Notes: generated by a model from the sequence alone, not told the origin. A DNA stretch of 8,176 nt from UBA4717 sp045531795 (GCA_045531795.1 JAZSET010000045.1:1-8176); one strand, 5' to 3'; shown: positions 1 through 6,996, counted from the first letter of the stretch. Program-made: numbers and translations.

Positions 1-1616
1 CGGCAGTAGCAATAAAAGGCATTTTATATATACGCAGCAAGAACGCAAAAAAGTTCAGAAAAGGTATTGAATACGGCTCGGCTCGTTGGGGTACGGCAGA
101 AGATATTAAGCCGTTTATAGACAGTAATTTTTTCAATAACATTTTGCTGACAAATACGGAACGGCTCACAATGAATAACCGACCTAAAAACCCGAAGCAC
201 GCACGAAACAAGAATGTAATTTGTATCGGCGGCAGCGGCAGCGGTAAAACAAGGTTTTTTATAAAGCCTCAAATTTTACAATGCTTTCCGGGTACAAACG
301 GCAAAACGGATTTTCCCGTGAGCTATGTTGTAACCGATCCGAAAGGCACCGTAATAATCGAGTGCGGAAAACTGCTTGAACGGGCCGGATATTCTATTAA
401 GTCGCTCAATACTATCAACTTCAAAAAGTCAATGAAATATAACCCCTTTTCATATATCCGAAGCGAAAAAGATATTTTGAAGCTGGTAAATACCCTTATT
501 GCCAATACCAAAGGCGAGGGCGAAAAATCCGGCGAAGATTTTTGGGTAAAGGCCGAAAGGCTTTTGTATCAGGCATATATCGGATATATCTGGTACGAAG
601 CACCCGAAGAAGAAAAAAACTTTATAACGCTTCTTGATATGATAAATGCCAGCGAAGCCCGTGAGGACGACGAAAATTTCAAAAGTGCCGTTGATTTGCT
701 GTTTGAACGTTTAGAAGAAAAGGACGCTGAACATTTTGCTGTAAAGCAGTATAAAAAATACAAGCTGGCAGCAGGAAAAACAGCAAAGTCAATCCTTATT
801 TCCTGTGGTGCAAGACTTGCACCCTTTGACATTAAGGAGCTCAGGGACTTAATGGAATATGACGAATTGGAGCTTGACACTTTGGGAGATAAAAAGTCTG
901 CATTGTTTGTAATTATTTCGGACACAGACGACACTTTCAATTTCGTTGTCGCTATGATGTATTCCCAGCTTTTTAACCTTTTGTGTGATAAGGCTGACGA
1001 TAAATACGGCGGCAGGCTTCCCATTCACGTCAGATGTTTACTTGACGAGTTCGCAAACATTGGTAAAATACCAAACTTTGAAAAGCTGATAGCAACAATA
1101 CGAAGCCGTGAGATTTCGGCATGTGTAGTGTTGCAGGCTCAAAGTCAGCTAAAAGCCATTTACAAGGACAGCGCCGATACAATTATCGGTAATGCAGACT
1201 GTACGCTGTTCTTGGGGGGAAAAGAAAAAAGCACGCTGAAAGAGATTTCTGAAACGCTGGGTAAAGAGACGATTGATTTATACAATACATCAGAAACCCG
1301 AAGCAATCAGAACTCTTACGGCTTGAATTATCAAAAGCTCGGAAAGGAGTTGATGAGTCAAGACGAATTGGCGGTAATGGACGGCGGAAAATGTATTTTA
1401 CAGCTTCGCGGTGTTCGGCCTTTTCTTTCAGATAAGTACGATATAACAAAGCACCCGAACTATAAATATACCTCCGACGCCAAAAAGGAAAATGCGTTTG
1501 ATATTGAAAAATATATGAAACGCAAACAGCGGAGGGCAAAAATCAAACCTGATGAAGCCTTTGAGCTCTACAAGGTAGATATGCCCGAAGAAAAACAAGA
1601 ATCGGTTGAGAATTAA
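1..1616 (+). CDS. virD4: VirD4/TraG-type type IV coupling protein ATPase (5' end outside window)
   Basis: Membrane-anchored hexameric ATPase that couples the relaxase-DNA complex to the mating channel. The frame is open from the first bases (codons in phase with position 3) to the TAA at 1614-1616, giving 537 visible residues. The family is roughly 600 residues, so the missing part is the N-terminal membrane anchor. The TTG at 144 is not the start, because the upstream in-frame sequence, including YGSARWGTAEDIKPF, is family-typical. Walker A is GGSGSGKT at 228-251. A coupling-protein DPKGT motif follows (about 336-350). Walker B is LLDEFANIG, with Asp at 1044-1046. The stretch SREISACVVLQAQSQL after it is the usual conserved segment. 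The C-terminus is charged and Lys/Glu-rich. Sixteen bases downstream the Maff2 gene begins, suggesting one operon. The family assignment is secure. The symbol is by analogy with the Agrobacterium system. Confidence 0.95.
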   Translation, partial: AVAIKGILYIRSKNAKKFRKGIEYGSARWGTAEDIKPFIDSNFFNNILLTNTERLTMNNRPKNPKHARNKNVICIGGSGSGKTRFFIKPQILQCFPGTNGKTDFPVSYVVTDPKGTVIIECGKLLERAGYSIKSLNTINFKKSMKYNPFSYIRSEKDILKLVNTLIANTKGEGEKSGEDFWVKAERLLYQAYIGYIWYEAPEEEKNFITLLDMINASEAREDDENFKSAVDLLFERLEEKDAEHFAVKQYKKYKLAAGKTAKSILISCGARLAPFDIKELRDLMEYDELELDTLGDKKSALFVIISDTDDTFNFVVAMMYSQLFNLLCDKADDKYGGRLPIHVRCLLDEFANIGKIPNFEKLIATIRSREISACVVLQAQSQLKAIYKDSADTIIGNADCTLFLGGKEKSTLKEISETLGKETIDLYNTSETRSNQNSYGLNYQKLGKELMSQDELAVMDGGKCILQLRGVRPFLSDKYDITKHPNYKYTSDAKKENAFDIEKYMKRKQRRAKIKPDEAFELYKVDMPEEKQESVEN

Positions 1617-1631
1617 AAGGAGGATTTATTT

Positions 1632-1844
1632 ATGGCATTTTTTCAACAGGCAATCACAGTATTGCAGACACTTGTAATTGCACTCGGAGCCGGTCTGTGT
1701 GTATGGGGCGGCATAAATCTTATGGAGGGTTACGGAAACGATAACCCCGGTGCAAAATCACAGGGTATCAAGCAGCTTATGGCGGGCGGCGGCGTCGTAG
1801 TTATTGGTACAACCCTTGTACCCTTGCTGTCAGGACTGTTTTAA
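1632..1844 (+). CDS. Maff2-family small membrane protein of the conjugation channel
   Basis: Seventy-residue hydrophobic protein, full length for the Maff2 family found between VirD4 and the VirB6-like gene in Clostridia ICEs. Two hydrophobic segments (about residues 7-30 and 50-70) flank a short polar loop containing GYGNDNPGAKSQGIKQL, typical of the family. This resembles the two-helix layout of VirB2-like pilin subunits, and a pilin-like role is often inferred but is not shown by this sequence. The ATG at 1632 has a strong ribosome-binding site, AAAAGGAGGA, at 1615-1624, which begins inside the VirD4 stop codon region. The next gene starts 3 bases after its stop, implying translational coupling. 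Confidence 0.9.
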   Translation: MAFFQQAITVLQTLVIALGAGLCVWGGINLMEGYGNDNPGAKSQGIKQLMAGGGVVVIGTTLVPLLSGLF

Positions 1845-1847
1845 TAG

Positions 1848-2717
1848 TTGGATAGCATTTTTGATAAAATCACGCAGGCGATAAATGATTTTCTAATCTC
1901 TCTTATTGAGGGTAGTTTATCGACTATGTTCAACGACGTGAATCAAAAAGTCGGGACAATAGCAACGGAGGTTGGCAAGACGCCGCAGCAATGGAACAGC
2001 AGTGTCTTTTCAATTATCGAAAACCTTTCAAACTCTGTTATTGTCCCGATTGCGGGGCTTATTATTACCTTTGTCTTATGCTATGAGCTAATCAGTATGA
2101 TTATAGACAAAAACAATATGCACGACGTTGATACGTTTATGTTCTTCAAATACTTTTTCAAGGCGTGTGTTGCTGTACTTATTGTCAGCAACACATTTAA
2201 CCTTATTATGGCGGTATTTGATGTCGGACAGCATATTGTTTCAAACAGCGCCGGAGTTATTGCGGGAAATACAAATATTAACATTTCCTCTACTCTTACG
2301 AACTTACGGCCAACACTTGAAGCAATGGGAACGGGCGAACTGTTCTTACTTATGCTGGAAACTGCCCTCGTCAGCCTGTGTATGAAAATTCTGTCTGTAT
2401 GTATCACCGTCGTTATATTCGGCAGAATGATTGAAATTTATTTATATAGCTCTGTCGGAGCTATCCCGTTTGCGACAATGGCAAATCGTGAATGGGGCCA
2501 AGTCGGAAGCAACTATTTGAGGGGGCTTGTTGCTCTCGCATTTCAGGGCTTCTTTATTATGGTATGCGTTGGAATATATGCGGCACTTGTCAATAGCTTT
2601 ACGGCAACAAGTGATATTCATTCAACCATATTTTCTATTGCGGCATATACCGTTGTACTTTGCTTTACTCTCTTTAAGACAGGAAGCATATCAAAATCAA
2701 TATTTAATGCTCATTAA
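1848..2717 (+). CDS. VirB6/TrbL-like polytopic membrane protein (CD1112 family)
   Basis: 289-residue inner-membrane protein expected to form the base of the mating channel. The N-terminal 60 residues are soluble or amphipathic (FDKITQAINDFL, then VNQKVGTIATEVGKTPQQWN). Membrane segments follow at about 64-86, 101-124, 166-192, 224-249 and 260-277. The segment SSVGAIPFATMANREWGQVG between segments 3 and 4 is a family signature. The start is TTG at 1848, three bases after the Maff2 stop. Only a weak AGGA lies upstream (1832-1835, 12 bases away), so translation is probably coupled to Maff2. Its C-terminus ends just before the strong ribosome-binding site of the PrgI gene. The family assignment rests on sequence pattern and position; the precise channel role is inferred. 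Confidence 0.88.
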   Translation: MDSIFDKITQAINDFLISLIEGSLSTMFNDVNQKVGTIATEVGKTPQQWNSSVFSIIENLSNSVIVPIAGLIITFVLCYELISMIIDKNNMHDVDTFMFFKYFFKACVAVLIVSNTFNLIMAVFDVGQHIVSNSAGVIAGNTNINISSTLTNLRPTLEAMGTGELFLLMLETALVSLCMKILSVCITVVIFGRMIEIYLYSSVGAIPFATMANREWGQVGSNYLRGLVALAFQGFFIMVCVGIYAALVNSFTATSDIHSTIFSIAAYTVVLCFTLFKTGSISKSIFNAH

Positions 2718-2737
2718 GGAAAGGAGGATTTTTAACA

Positions 2738-3145
2738 ATGCCTTATGTACCCGTACCGAAAGACCTAACTACGATAAAATCAAAGGTTGCGTTTAACCTT
2801 ACGAAACGGCAGCTTATATGCTTTTCACTTGCGGCAGTAGCCGGTGTCGGAGTTTACTTTCTCACAAGAAATGTTCTCGGCACCAGCGGCGCGTGTATGC
2901 TCTTAATTGTAGCAGCGCTTCCGTTCTTCCTGTTTGCTATGTATGAGAAAAACGGGCAGCCGCTTGAAAAGGTATTGAAGCAGTATATAAACGCACGATT
3001 TATAAGGCCGAAAGTCAGACCGTACCGAACGGAAAATATATATTCGGCTATGATGAAACAAAGTATTTTAGATAAGGAGGTAGAAAAGATTGCAGGACGC
3101 AAAGACAAAATCAAAAAAGCAAAAACGAAAAATTCCGGCAGATAA
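2738..3145 (+). CDS. PrgI-family (VirB3-like) membrane protein
   Basis: 135-residue protein of the PrgI family, which sits directly upstream of VirB4 in Gram-positive conjugation modules and corresponds to VirB3. The N-terminus MPYVPVPKDL is typical. Two transmembrane helices (about residues 26-43 and 50-69) are followed by a conserved ERN-like region around KQYINARFIRPKVRPYRTEN. The tail is basic and Lys-rich (residues 112-135). The ATG at 2738 has AAGGAGG at 2721-2727, about 10 bases upstream. The last 56 bases overlap the start of virB4 in another frame, so the basic tails of both proteins come from the same Lys-rich DNA. The overlap points to coupled translation and a stoichiometric VirB3-VirB4 pair. 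Confidence 0.92.
   Translation: MPYVPVPKDLTTIKSKVAFNLTKRQLICFSLAAVAGVGVYFLTRNVLGTSGACMLLIVAALPFFLFAMYEKNGQPLEKVLKQYINARFIRPKVRPYRTENIYSAMMKQSILDKEVEKIAGRKDKIKKAKTKNSGR
3074..3080 (+). promoter_or_regulatory. Ribosome-binding site that selects the TTG start of virB4
   Basis: AAGGAGG lies 9 bases before the TTG at 3090, inside the end of the PrgI gene. It is the best ribosome-binding site near the virB4 N-terminus. The first in-frame ATG (3201) has only weak purines upstream, so TTG is the preferred start. Confidence 0.75.
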
Positions 3146-5930
3146 ACCACTTTCCCGAAGCCAGAAAAAGCAGATTGCGGAAGCTGTGAAAAAAGCGAAA
3201 ATGCAAGGCAAGATTGCTATGAGCGCGCAACAGACAATTTGCTATAAGGCAATGTACCCGGACGGTGTTTGTCGTGTTACGGATAAGTTTTTCACAAAGA
3301 CATTGCAATTCTTTGACATAAATTATCAGCTTGCAAGGAACGAGGACAAAAACGAAATTTTTGAAAATTACTGCGATTTCCTTAATTATTTCGACCATTC
3401 AATTTCCGTTCAGCTTTCTTTCCTCAATCAGAATGTAGATATGGAAGAATATCAGAAAATGATTGAGATACCTAAACAGGAGGACGAATTTGACGCTATC
3501 CGTACAGAGTATATGCAGATGTTGAAAGAACAGATTGCAAAAGGCAATAACGGACTTATCAAGCGCAAGTTTATCACCTTTGGTATTGAAGCAGACGACA
3601 TTAAGGCTGCAAAGCAAAAGCTGGAACGTATTGAAGCGGATATTTTGGGAAATTTCAAAGCGCTCGGAGTTTCCGCAAAACCTCTTTCCGGGCTGGAACG
3701 TTTGGAGCTTCTTCACGGCTCTTTCAATGAGGGCACAAATGAGAAATTCCGCTTTAATTGGGATTTGGTGCATAAGACGGGACTTTCTACAAAGGACTTT
3801 ATTGCGCCGACTTCCTTTGATTTCAGAGACAGCAGAACGTTTAAGTGCGGCAGCAATTTAGGACAGGTTTCTTTTGTTCAGATAATTGCGCCGGAGCTTA
3901 CCGACAGTATGTTAAAGGATTTTCTTGACCTCGATACACCGATTGCGGTAAATCTTCACATCAAGAGTATAGACCAGTCGGAAGCTATCAAAATGGTAAA
4001 GCGTAAGATTACCGACCTCGACAAAATGAAGATTGAGGAACAGAAAAAAGCAGTACGCAGCGGTTACGATATGGATATTATTCCGTCAGACCTTGCTACA
4101 TTCGGTGTTGACGCTAAAAACCTTTTGGAGCAGTTACAGGGCCGTAATGAAAGAATGTTTTTAATTACTGTACTTGTTATGAATACTGCAAAAAACAAAA
4201 GGGCTCTTGCTAATGCTGTATTTGCAGCACAGGGTATTGCACAGAAATATAACTGTGCATTAAAACCTCTTGATTTTCAGCAGGAACAGGGCTTAATGTC
4301 CTCTGTTCCCATTGGTATAAATCAGATTGAAATTCAAAGAGGTATGACAACATCATCAACGGCAATTTTTGTTCCGTTTACCACGCAGGAGCTTTTTCAG
4401 ACAGGAAACGAAGCTCTCTATTATGGGCTTAATGCTCTTTCAAATAATATGATAATGGTTGACCGAAAGAAGCTCAAAAATCCAAACGGGCTTATACTCG
4501 GCACACCGGGCTGTCTTGCCTATGATACCGAACTTATTTTGAAAGACGGTGTTATAGAGAAAATAGGCAGCCTTTTTGATAAGGGCGTTAAGGAGATTGA
4601 CACATATTCCTATGACGAGGTACAGAAAAAGTTAGTACATTCAAAGGCGAAAGATATTCGCATTGAAAAGCAGACTGACGAACTATACAAGATTGATTTT
4701 TCAGACGGGACTTCTGTTTCTCTCACCGATACACACCTTTTGCTGTGTGCTGATGAAAACTATGTTGCAGCAGCAGAGATAAAAACGGGTGCTGTTCTTT
4801 ATGGCGGAAACACCGTAACAAAGGTTGAGCTTGTAAAGCTGGAGGAAAAAATCAATGTTTATGATATGACCGTTCCAAAGTATTATAACTTTCTTTTGGC
4901 AAACGGTGTTGTTGTTCATAACAGCGGTAAATCTTTCAGCGCAAAGCGTGAGATTACAAACTGCTTTTTAGTTACGCATGATGATATTATCATCTGCGAT
5001 CCGGAAGCAGAATATTATCCGCTTGTATCAAAGTTAAACGGACAGGTAATTAAGATTGCGCCAAACTCTCGTAATTACATCAATCCTATGGATATAAACC
5101 TTAACTACTCGGAGGAAGAAAACCCTGTAATGTTAAAGTCGGATTTCATTCTTTCCCTCTGTGAGCTTATAGTCGGCGGCAAGAACGGATTGGAGCCGAT
5201 TGAAAAAAGTGTAATTGACAAAGCGGTACGAAATGTTTACAGACCGTACTTACTTAACCCGGAGCCTTCCAATATGCCTATTTTGGAAGATTTATTCAAT
5301 GAGCTTAATTCAATGCCGGAGCTTGAAGCAAAGCGTATTGCCTCTGCATTGGAGCTGTATGTTCACGGCTCATTAAATGTATTCAATCACCGTACCAACG
5401 TTGATATGAATAACAGGCTGATATGTTTTGATATTAAAGAGCTCGGAAAGCAGCTTAAAAAAATCGGTATGCTTATTGTTCAAGACCAAGTATGGAATCG
5501 TGTAACATTAAATCGTGCGGAGCATAAATCCACAAGGTATTATATAGACGAATTTCACTTGCTTTTGAAAGAGGAACAGACAGCGGCATACTCTATTGAG
5601 ATTTGGAAACGCTTTCGTAAATGGGGCGGTATTCCGACAGGTATAACGCAGAATGTCAAAGACCTTTTATCTTCCCGTGAGATTGAAAACATCTTTGAAA
5701 ACTCTGATTTTATCTATATGCTCAATCAGGCAGGCGGAGACCGTGAAATACTTGCAAAGCAGCTTGGAATTTCAGCAAATCAGCTTTCCTATGTAACACA
5801 GAGTAACGAGGGCGAAGGCCTCTTGTTCTATGGTAATGTTATCATTCCATTTGTTGACCGTTTCCCGAAACATCTTGAGCTTTATAAATATATGACAACT
5901 AAGCCTGAGGAAGTGGCGACAAATGAGTAA
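3090..5930 (+). CDS. virB4: VirB4-type conjugation ATPase interrupted by a mini-intein
   Basis: Large cytoplasmic ATPase that energises the type IV secretion channel. The precursor is 946 residues; removing the intein (residues 475-611) leaves 809, the usual size for this family. The N-terminus is Lys-rich. The conserved VirB4 N-domain begins near residue 50 (GVCRVTDKFFTKTLQFFDINYQ). The pre-P-loop block around 430-470 (IFVPFTTQELFQTGNEALYY) is strongly family-like. Walker A is split: GTPG (471-474) then SGKS (612-615), so splicing restores GTPGSGKS. Walker B is YYIDEFHLL, with D820-E821. The later GGIPTGITQNVKDLL is the conserved sensor-like segment. The start is TTG with a strong Shine-Dalgarno. 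The gene overlaps PrgI by 56 bases and the methyltransferase by 8. Without splicing the P-loop cannot form, so the precursor should have no ATPase activity (inference). Confidence 0.95.
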   Translation: MQDAKTKSKKQKRKIPADKPLSRSQKKQIAEAVKKAKMQGKIAMSAQQTICYKAMYPDGVCRVTDKFFTKTLQFFDINYQLARNEDKNEIFENYCDFLNYFDHSISVQLSFLNQNVDMEEYQKMIEIPKQEDEFDAIRTEYMQMLKEQIAKGNNGLIKRKFITFGIEADDIKAAKQKLERIEADILGNFKALGVSAKPLSGLERLELLHGSFNEGTNEKFRFNWDLVHKTGLSTKDFIAPTSFDFRDSRTFKCGSNLGQVSFVQIIAPELTDSMLKDFLDLDTPIAVNLHIKSIDQSEAIKMVKRKITDLDKMKIEEQKKAVRSGYDMDIIPSDLATFGVDAKNLLEQLQGRNERMFLITVLVMNTAKNKRALANAVFAAQGIAQKYNCALKPLDFQQEQGLMSSVPIGINQIEIQRGMTTSSTAIFVPFTTQELFQTGNEALYYGLNALSNNMIMVDRKKLKNPNGLILGTPGCLAYDTELILKDGVIEKIGSLFDKGVKEIDTYSYDEVQKKLVHSKAKDIRIEKQTDELYKIDFSDGTSVSLTDTHLLLCADENYVAAAEIKTGAVLYGGNTVTKVELVKLEEKINVYDMTVPKYYNFLLANGVVVHNSGKSFSAKREITNCFLVTHDDIIICDPEAEYYPLVSKLNGQVIKIAPNSRNYINPMDINLNYSEEENPVMLKSDFILSLCELIVGGKNGLEPIEKSVIDKAVRNVYRPYLLNPEPSNMPILEDLFNELNSMPELEAKRIASALELYVHGSLNVFNHRTNVDMNNRLICFDIKELGKQLKKIGMLIVQDQVWNRVTLNRAEHKSTRYYIDEFHLLLKEEQTAAYSIEIWKRFRKWGGIPTGITQNVKDLLSSREIENIFENSDFIYMLNQAGGDREILAKQLGISANQLSYVTQSNEGEGLLFYGNVIIPFVDRFPKHLELYKYMTTKPEEVATNE
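4512..4922 (+). other. 137-residue mini-intein inserted in the VirB4 Walker A motif
   Basis: Protein-splicing element, in frame, between Gly474 and Ser612 of VirB4. Splice block A is CLAYDTELIL, with the nucleophile Cys1. Block B is IDFSDGTSVSLTDTHLLL, holding the TxxH motif at intein residues 72-75. The end of the N-terminal half is ENYVAAAEIKTGAVLYGG. Block F is INVYDMTVPKYYNFLL (114-129). Block G is ANGVVVHN, with the penultimate His and terminal Asn137, followed by the +1 nucleophile Ser. Thus it has a complete class 1 splice layout. Only about 33 residues separate blocks B and F, leaving no room for a LAGLIDADG or HNH homing endonuclease, so it is near the smallest natural inteins. The block F His usually found before Asn-Phe is Tyr125 here. 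The exteins join as an uninterrupted, canonical VirB4 P-loop. Confidence 0.95.
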
Positions 5931-6942
5931 GCAGCTAACACATTTAAGTTTATTTTCCGGGATTGGCGGTATTGATATTGCAGCAGAAGCAGCGGGATTT
6001 GAAACAGTCTGCCAATGTGAATGGGCGGATTTCCCGACATCAATTTTAGAAAAGCGGTGGCCGAACGTGCCCCGCTTTCGTGATATTACAACTCTTAACA
6101 AGGAGGTGTTCTATGAAAAAACAGGACGAAAAACAGTTACACTCATCAGCGGCGGATTTCCCTGTCAGCCATTCTCAACAGCCGGAGCACAGAAAGGTTT
6201 TACCGATATTCGTTACCTCTGGCCTGAAATGGCAAGAGTTATTTCCGAACTGCACCCCTCTTGGGTGCTTGGGGAGAATGTTGCCGGCTTTATCGGTATG
6301 GGGCTCGACAAAACGGTTTTTGACTTGGAACGCGAAGGATACGCTGTTCAAACATACGTATATCCAGCTTGTGGCGTCGGCGCGTGGCATGAGCGCGCAA
6401 GAACTTTTATCGTCGCGGTTGATGTTTCCCACGCCCCTTGCCTCCGACAATACCAACAACAAGAAAGATGCAATGCGGCTGGACGTGTTTCTGTCGGAAA
6501 ACGGGATATTCAGAAAGAGAAATCCCAACGGGAAAATTTGGAGCCTTCCTCTGTCGGCAGCGGTATTTTACTTAACCCCGATAGCATCGGACGGGCTGCG
6601 CTCGAATTTCAAACCGGAGATTTTAATGCAGGCTCGCAAGTCGGCAAACTTGGCGACACAGATAGTACAACAGGAAATGCCGACGAGCGACAAATCAGCA
6701 CTCAATCCCGATTGGGTGGAATGGTTAATGGGTTTCCCTTATGGCTGGACGGACATACATTGTGGCAACGAGAGCCTCCGGGCGTTCCCCGTGTAACAGA
6801 GAGAACGGACGGCAGAGCTCCGAGATTAAAAAGTCTTGGTAATGCAGTTTGTCCTCCGCAGGTGTACCCCATATTAAAATGTATTGCAGATATTGAGCTA
6901 TGCGCTTGTAATGACAGATGTGTTTTTGATTTACAGCAGTAG
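5923..6942 (+). CDS. DNA (cytosine-5) methyltransferase, orphan
   Basis: Transfers a methyl group from S-adenosylmethionine to C5 of cytosine in a target sequence that cannot be predicted from here. The protein has 339 residues, normal for the phage/ICE type. Motif I is LFSGIGGIDIAA (10-21), which binds the cofactor. Motif IV is GGFPCQPFS (77-85), with catalytic Cys81. Motif VI is ENV (118-120). Motif VIII is HERAR (156-160), and motif X is GNAVCPPQVYPIL (306-318). Residues 165-265, the variable target-recognition region, are low in hydrophobics and rich in Gly, Asp, Ser and Gln, and they overlap a second open frame. The ATG overlaps the virB4 stop by 8 bases, so translation is probably coupled. 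No restriction endonuclease is visible, so protection of transferred DNA from host restriction is the likely role. Confidence 0.95.
   Translation: MSKQLTHLSLFSGIGGIDIAAEAAGFETVCQCEWADFPTSILEKRWPNVPRFRDITTLNKEVFYEKTGRKTVTLISGGFPCQPFSTAGAQKGFTDIRYLWPEMARVISELHPSWVLGENVAGFIGMGLDKTVFDLEREGYAVQTYVYPACGVGAWHERARTFIVAVDVSHAPCLRQYQQQERCNAAGRVSVGKRDIQKEKSQRENLEPSSVGSGILLNPDSIGRAALEFQTGDFNAGSQVGKLGDTDSTTGNADERQISTQSRLGGMVNGFPLWLDGHTLWQREPPGVPRVTERTDGRAPRLKSLGNAVCPPQVYPILKCIADIELCACNDRCVFDLQQ
6100..6108 (+). promoter_or_regulatory. Internal Shine-Dalgarno AAGGAGGTG inside the methyltransferase gene
   Basis: AAGGAGGTG matches the anti-Shine-Dalgarno of 16S rRNA over nine bases. Its core AAGGAGG (6100-6106) ends 6 bases before an ATG at 6113 that is out of frame with the methyltransferase. 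In the methyltransferase frame the same bases encode Asn-Lys-Glu-Val. It is one of the strongest ribosome-binding sites in the window, and it sits where only a nested gene would use it. Confidence 0.7.
6113..6796 (+). CDS. Nested +1-frame gene inside the methyltransferase: phage/ICE 'PTPxASD / WVEWLMGFPxGWT' family protein
   Basis: Open frame of 227 codons lying wholly inside the methyltransferase gene, +1 relative to it, ending in TAA at 6794-6796. The ATG has a near-perfect Shine-Dalgarno 6 bases upstream; a longer GTG start at 6080 is possible but lacks one. The translation does not look like a random shadow. It contains TSGLKWQELFPNCTPLG (35-51), RMLPALSVWGSTKRFLTW (55-72), FPTPLASD (105-112), a second similar LTPIASDG (154-161), and LNPDWVEWLMGFPYGWTDI (197-215). 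I recognise these from a widespread family of phage and mobile-element proteins usually found beside C5 methyltransferases, with no function known to me. No catalytic motif is evident. Whether it is translated here is inference from the ribosome-binding site and the family-like sequence. A database relic of overlapping open frames is the alternative. Confidence 0.65.
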   Translation: MKKQDEKQLHSSAADFPVSHSQQPEHRKVLPIFVTSGLKWQELFPNCTPLGCLGRMLPALSVWGSTKRFLTWNAKDTLFKHTYIQLVASARGMSAQELLSSRLMFPTPLASDNTNNKKDAMRLDVFLSENGIFRKRNPNGKIWSLPLSAAVFYLTPIASDGLRSNFKPEILMQARKSANLATQIVQQEMPTSDKSALNPDWVEWLMGFPYGWTDIHCGNESLRAFPV

Positions 6943-6950
6943 CAGTAGTA

Positions 6951-6996
6951 TTGTGGTAATGTGTGTAAACTCAAAGAGTTTTCCATATTTCCATAA
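6951..6996 (+). repeat. Imperfect hairpin, copy 1 of a tandem pair
   Basis: Starting 8 bases after the methyltransferase stop, TTGTGG (6951-6956) pairs with CCATAA (6991-6996). The inner arm AAACTC (6967-6972) pairs with GAGTTT (6976-6981) around an AAA loop. The bases between these arms can form further partial pairing. Copy 2 (7006-7056) has the same architecture and shares GTGTGTAAACT and AGTTTTCCATA. There is no T run after this copy, so it is not itself a typical terminator. Confidence 0.6.

Noticed and set aside
569..1024. Minus-strand open frame of 151 codons
   Set aside because: It lies opposite the VirD4 core, is Ser/Lys-rich in the manner of a complement-strand shadow, and has no motif or ribosome-binding site.
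1183..1539. Minus-strand open frame of 118 codons
   Set aside because: Opposite conserved VirD4 coding sequence, with no recognisable domain.
2128..2796. Plus-strand alternate frames (2128-2385 and 2527-2796) within the VirB6-like gene
   Set aside because: No ribosome-binding site and no family-like sequence, unlike the nested frame in the methyltransferase. The VirB6-like frame accounts for the region.
3535..3861. Plus-strand alternate frame of 108 codons within virB4
   Set aside because: No ribosome-binding site, composition of a frame shadow, and no motif.
4512..4922. Reading the VirB4 insert as an ordinary lineage-specific loop or a non-splicing bacterial intein-like domain
   Set aside because: It has Cys1, TxxH, His-Asn end and a Ser +1, and interrupts the P-loop exactly, so an intact ATPase requires splicing.
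6175..6528. Minus-strand open frame of 117 codons across the methyltransferase
   Set aside because: It is the complement of two frames that already look coding; no start signal or recognisable family.
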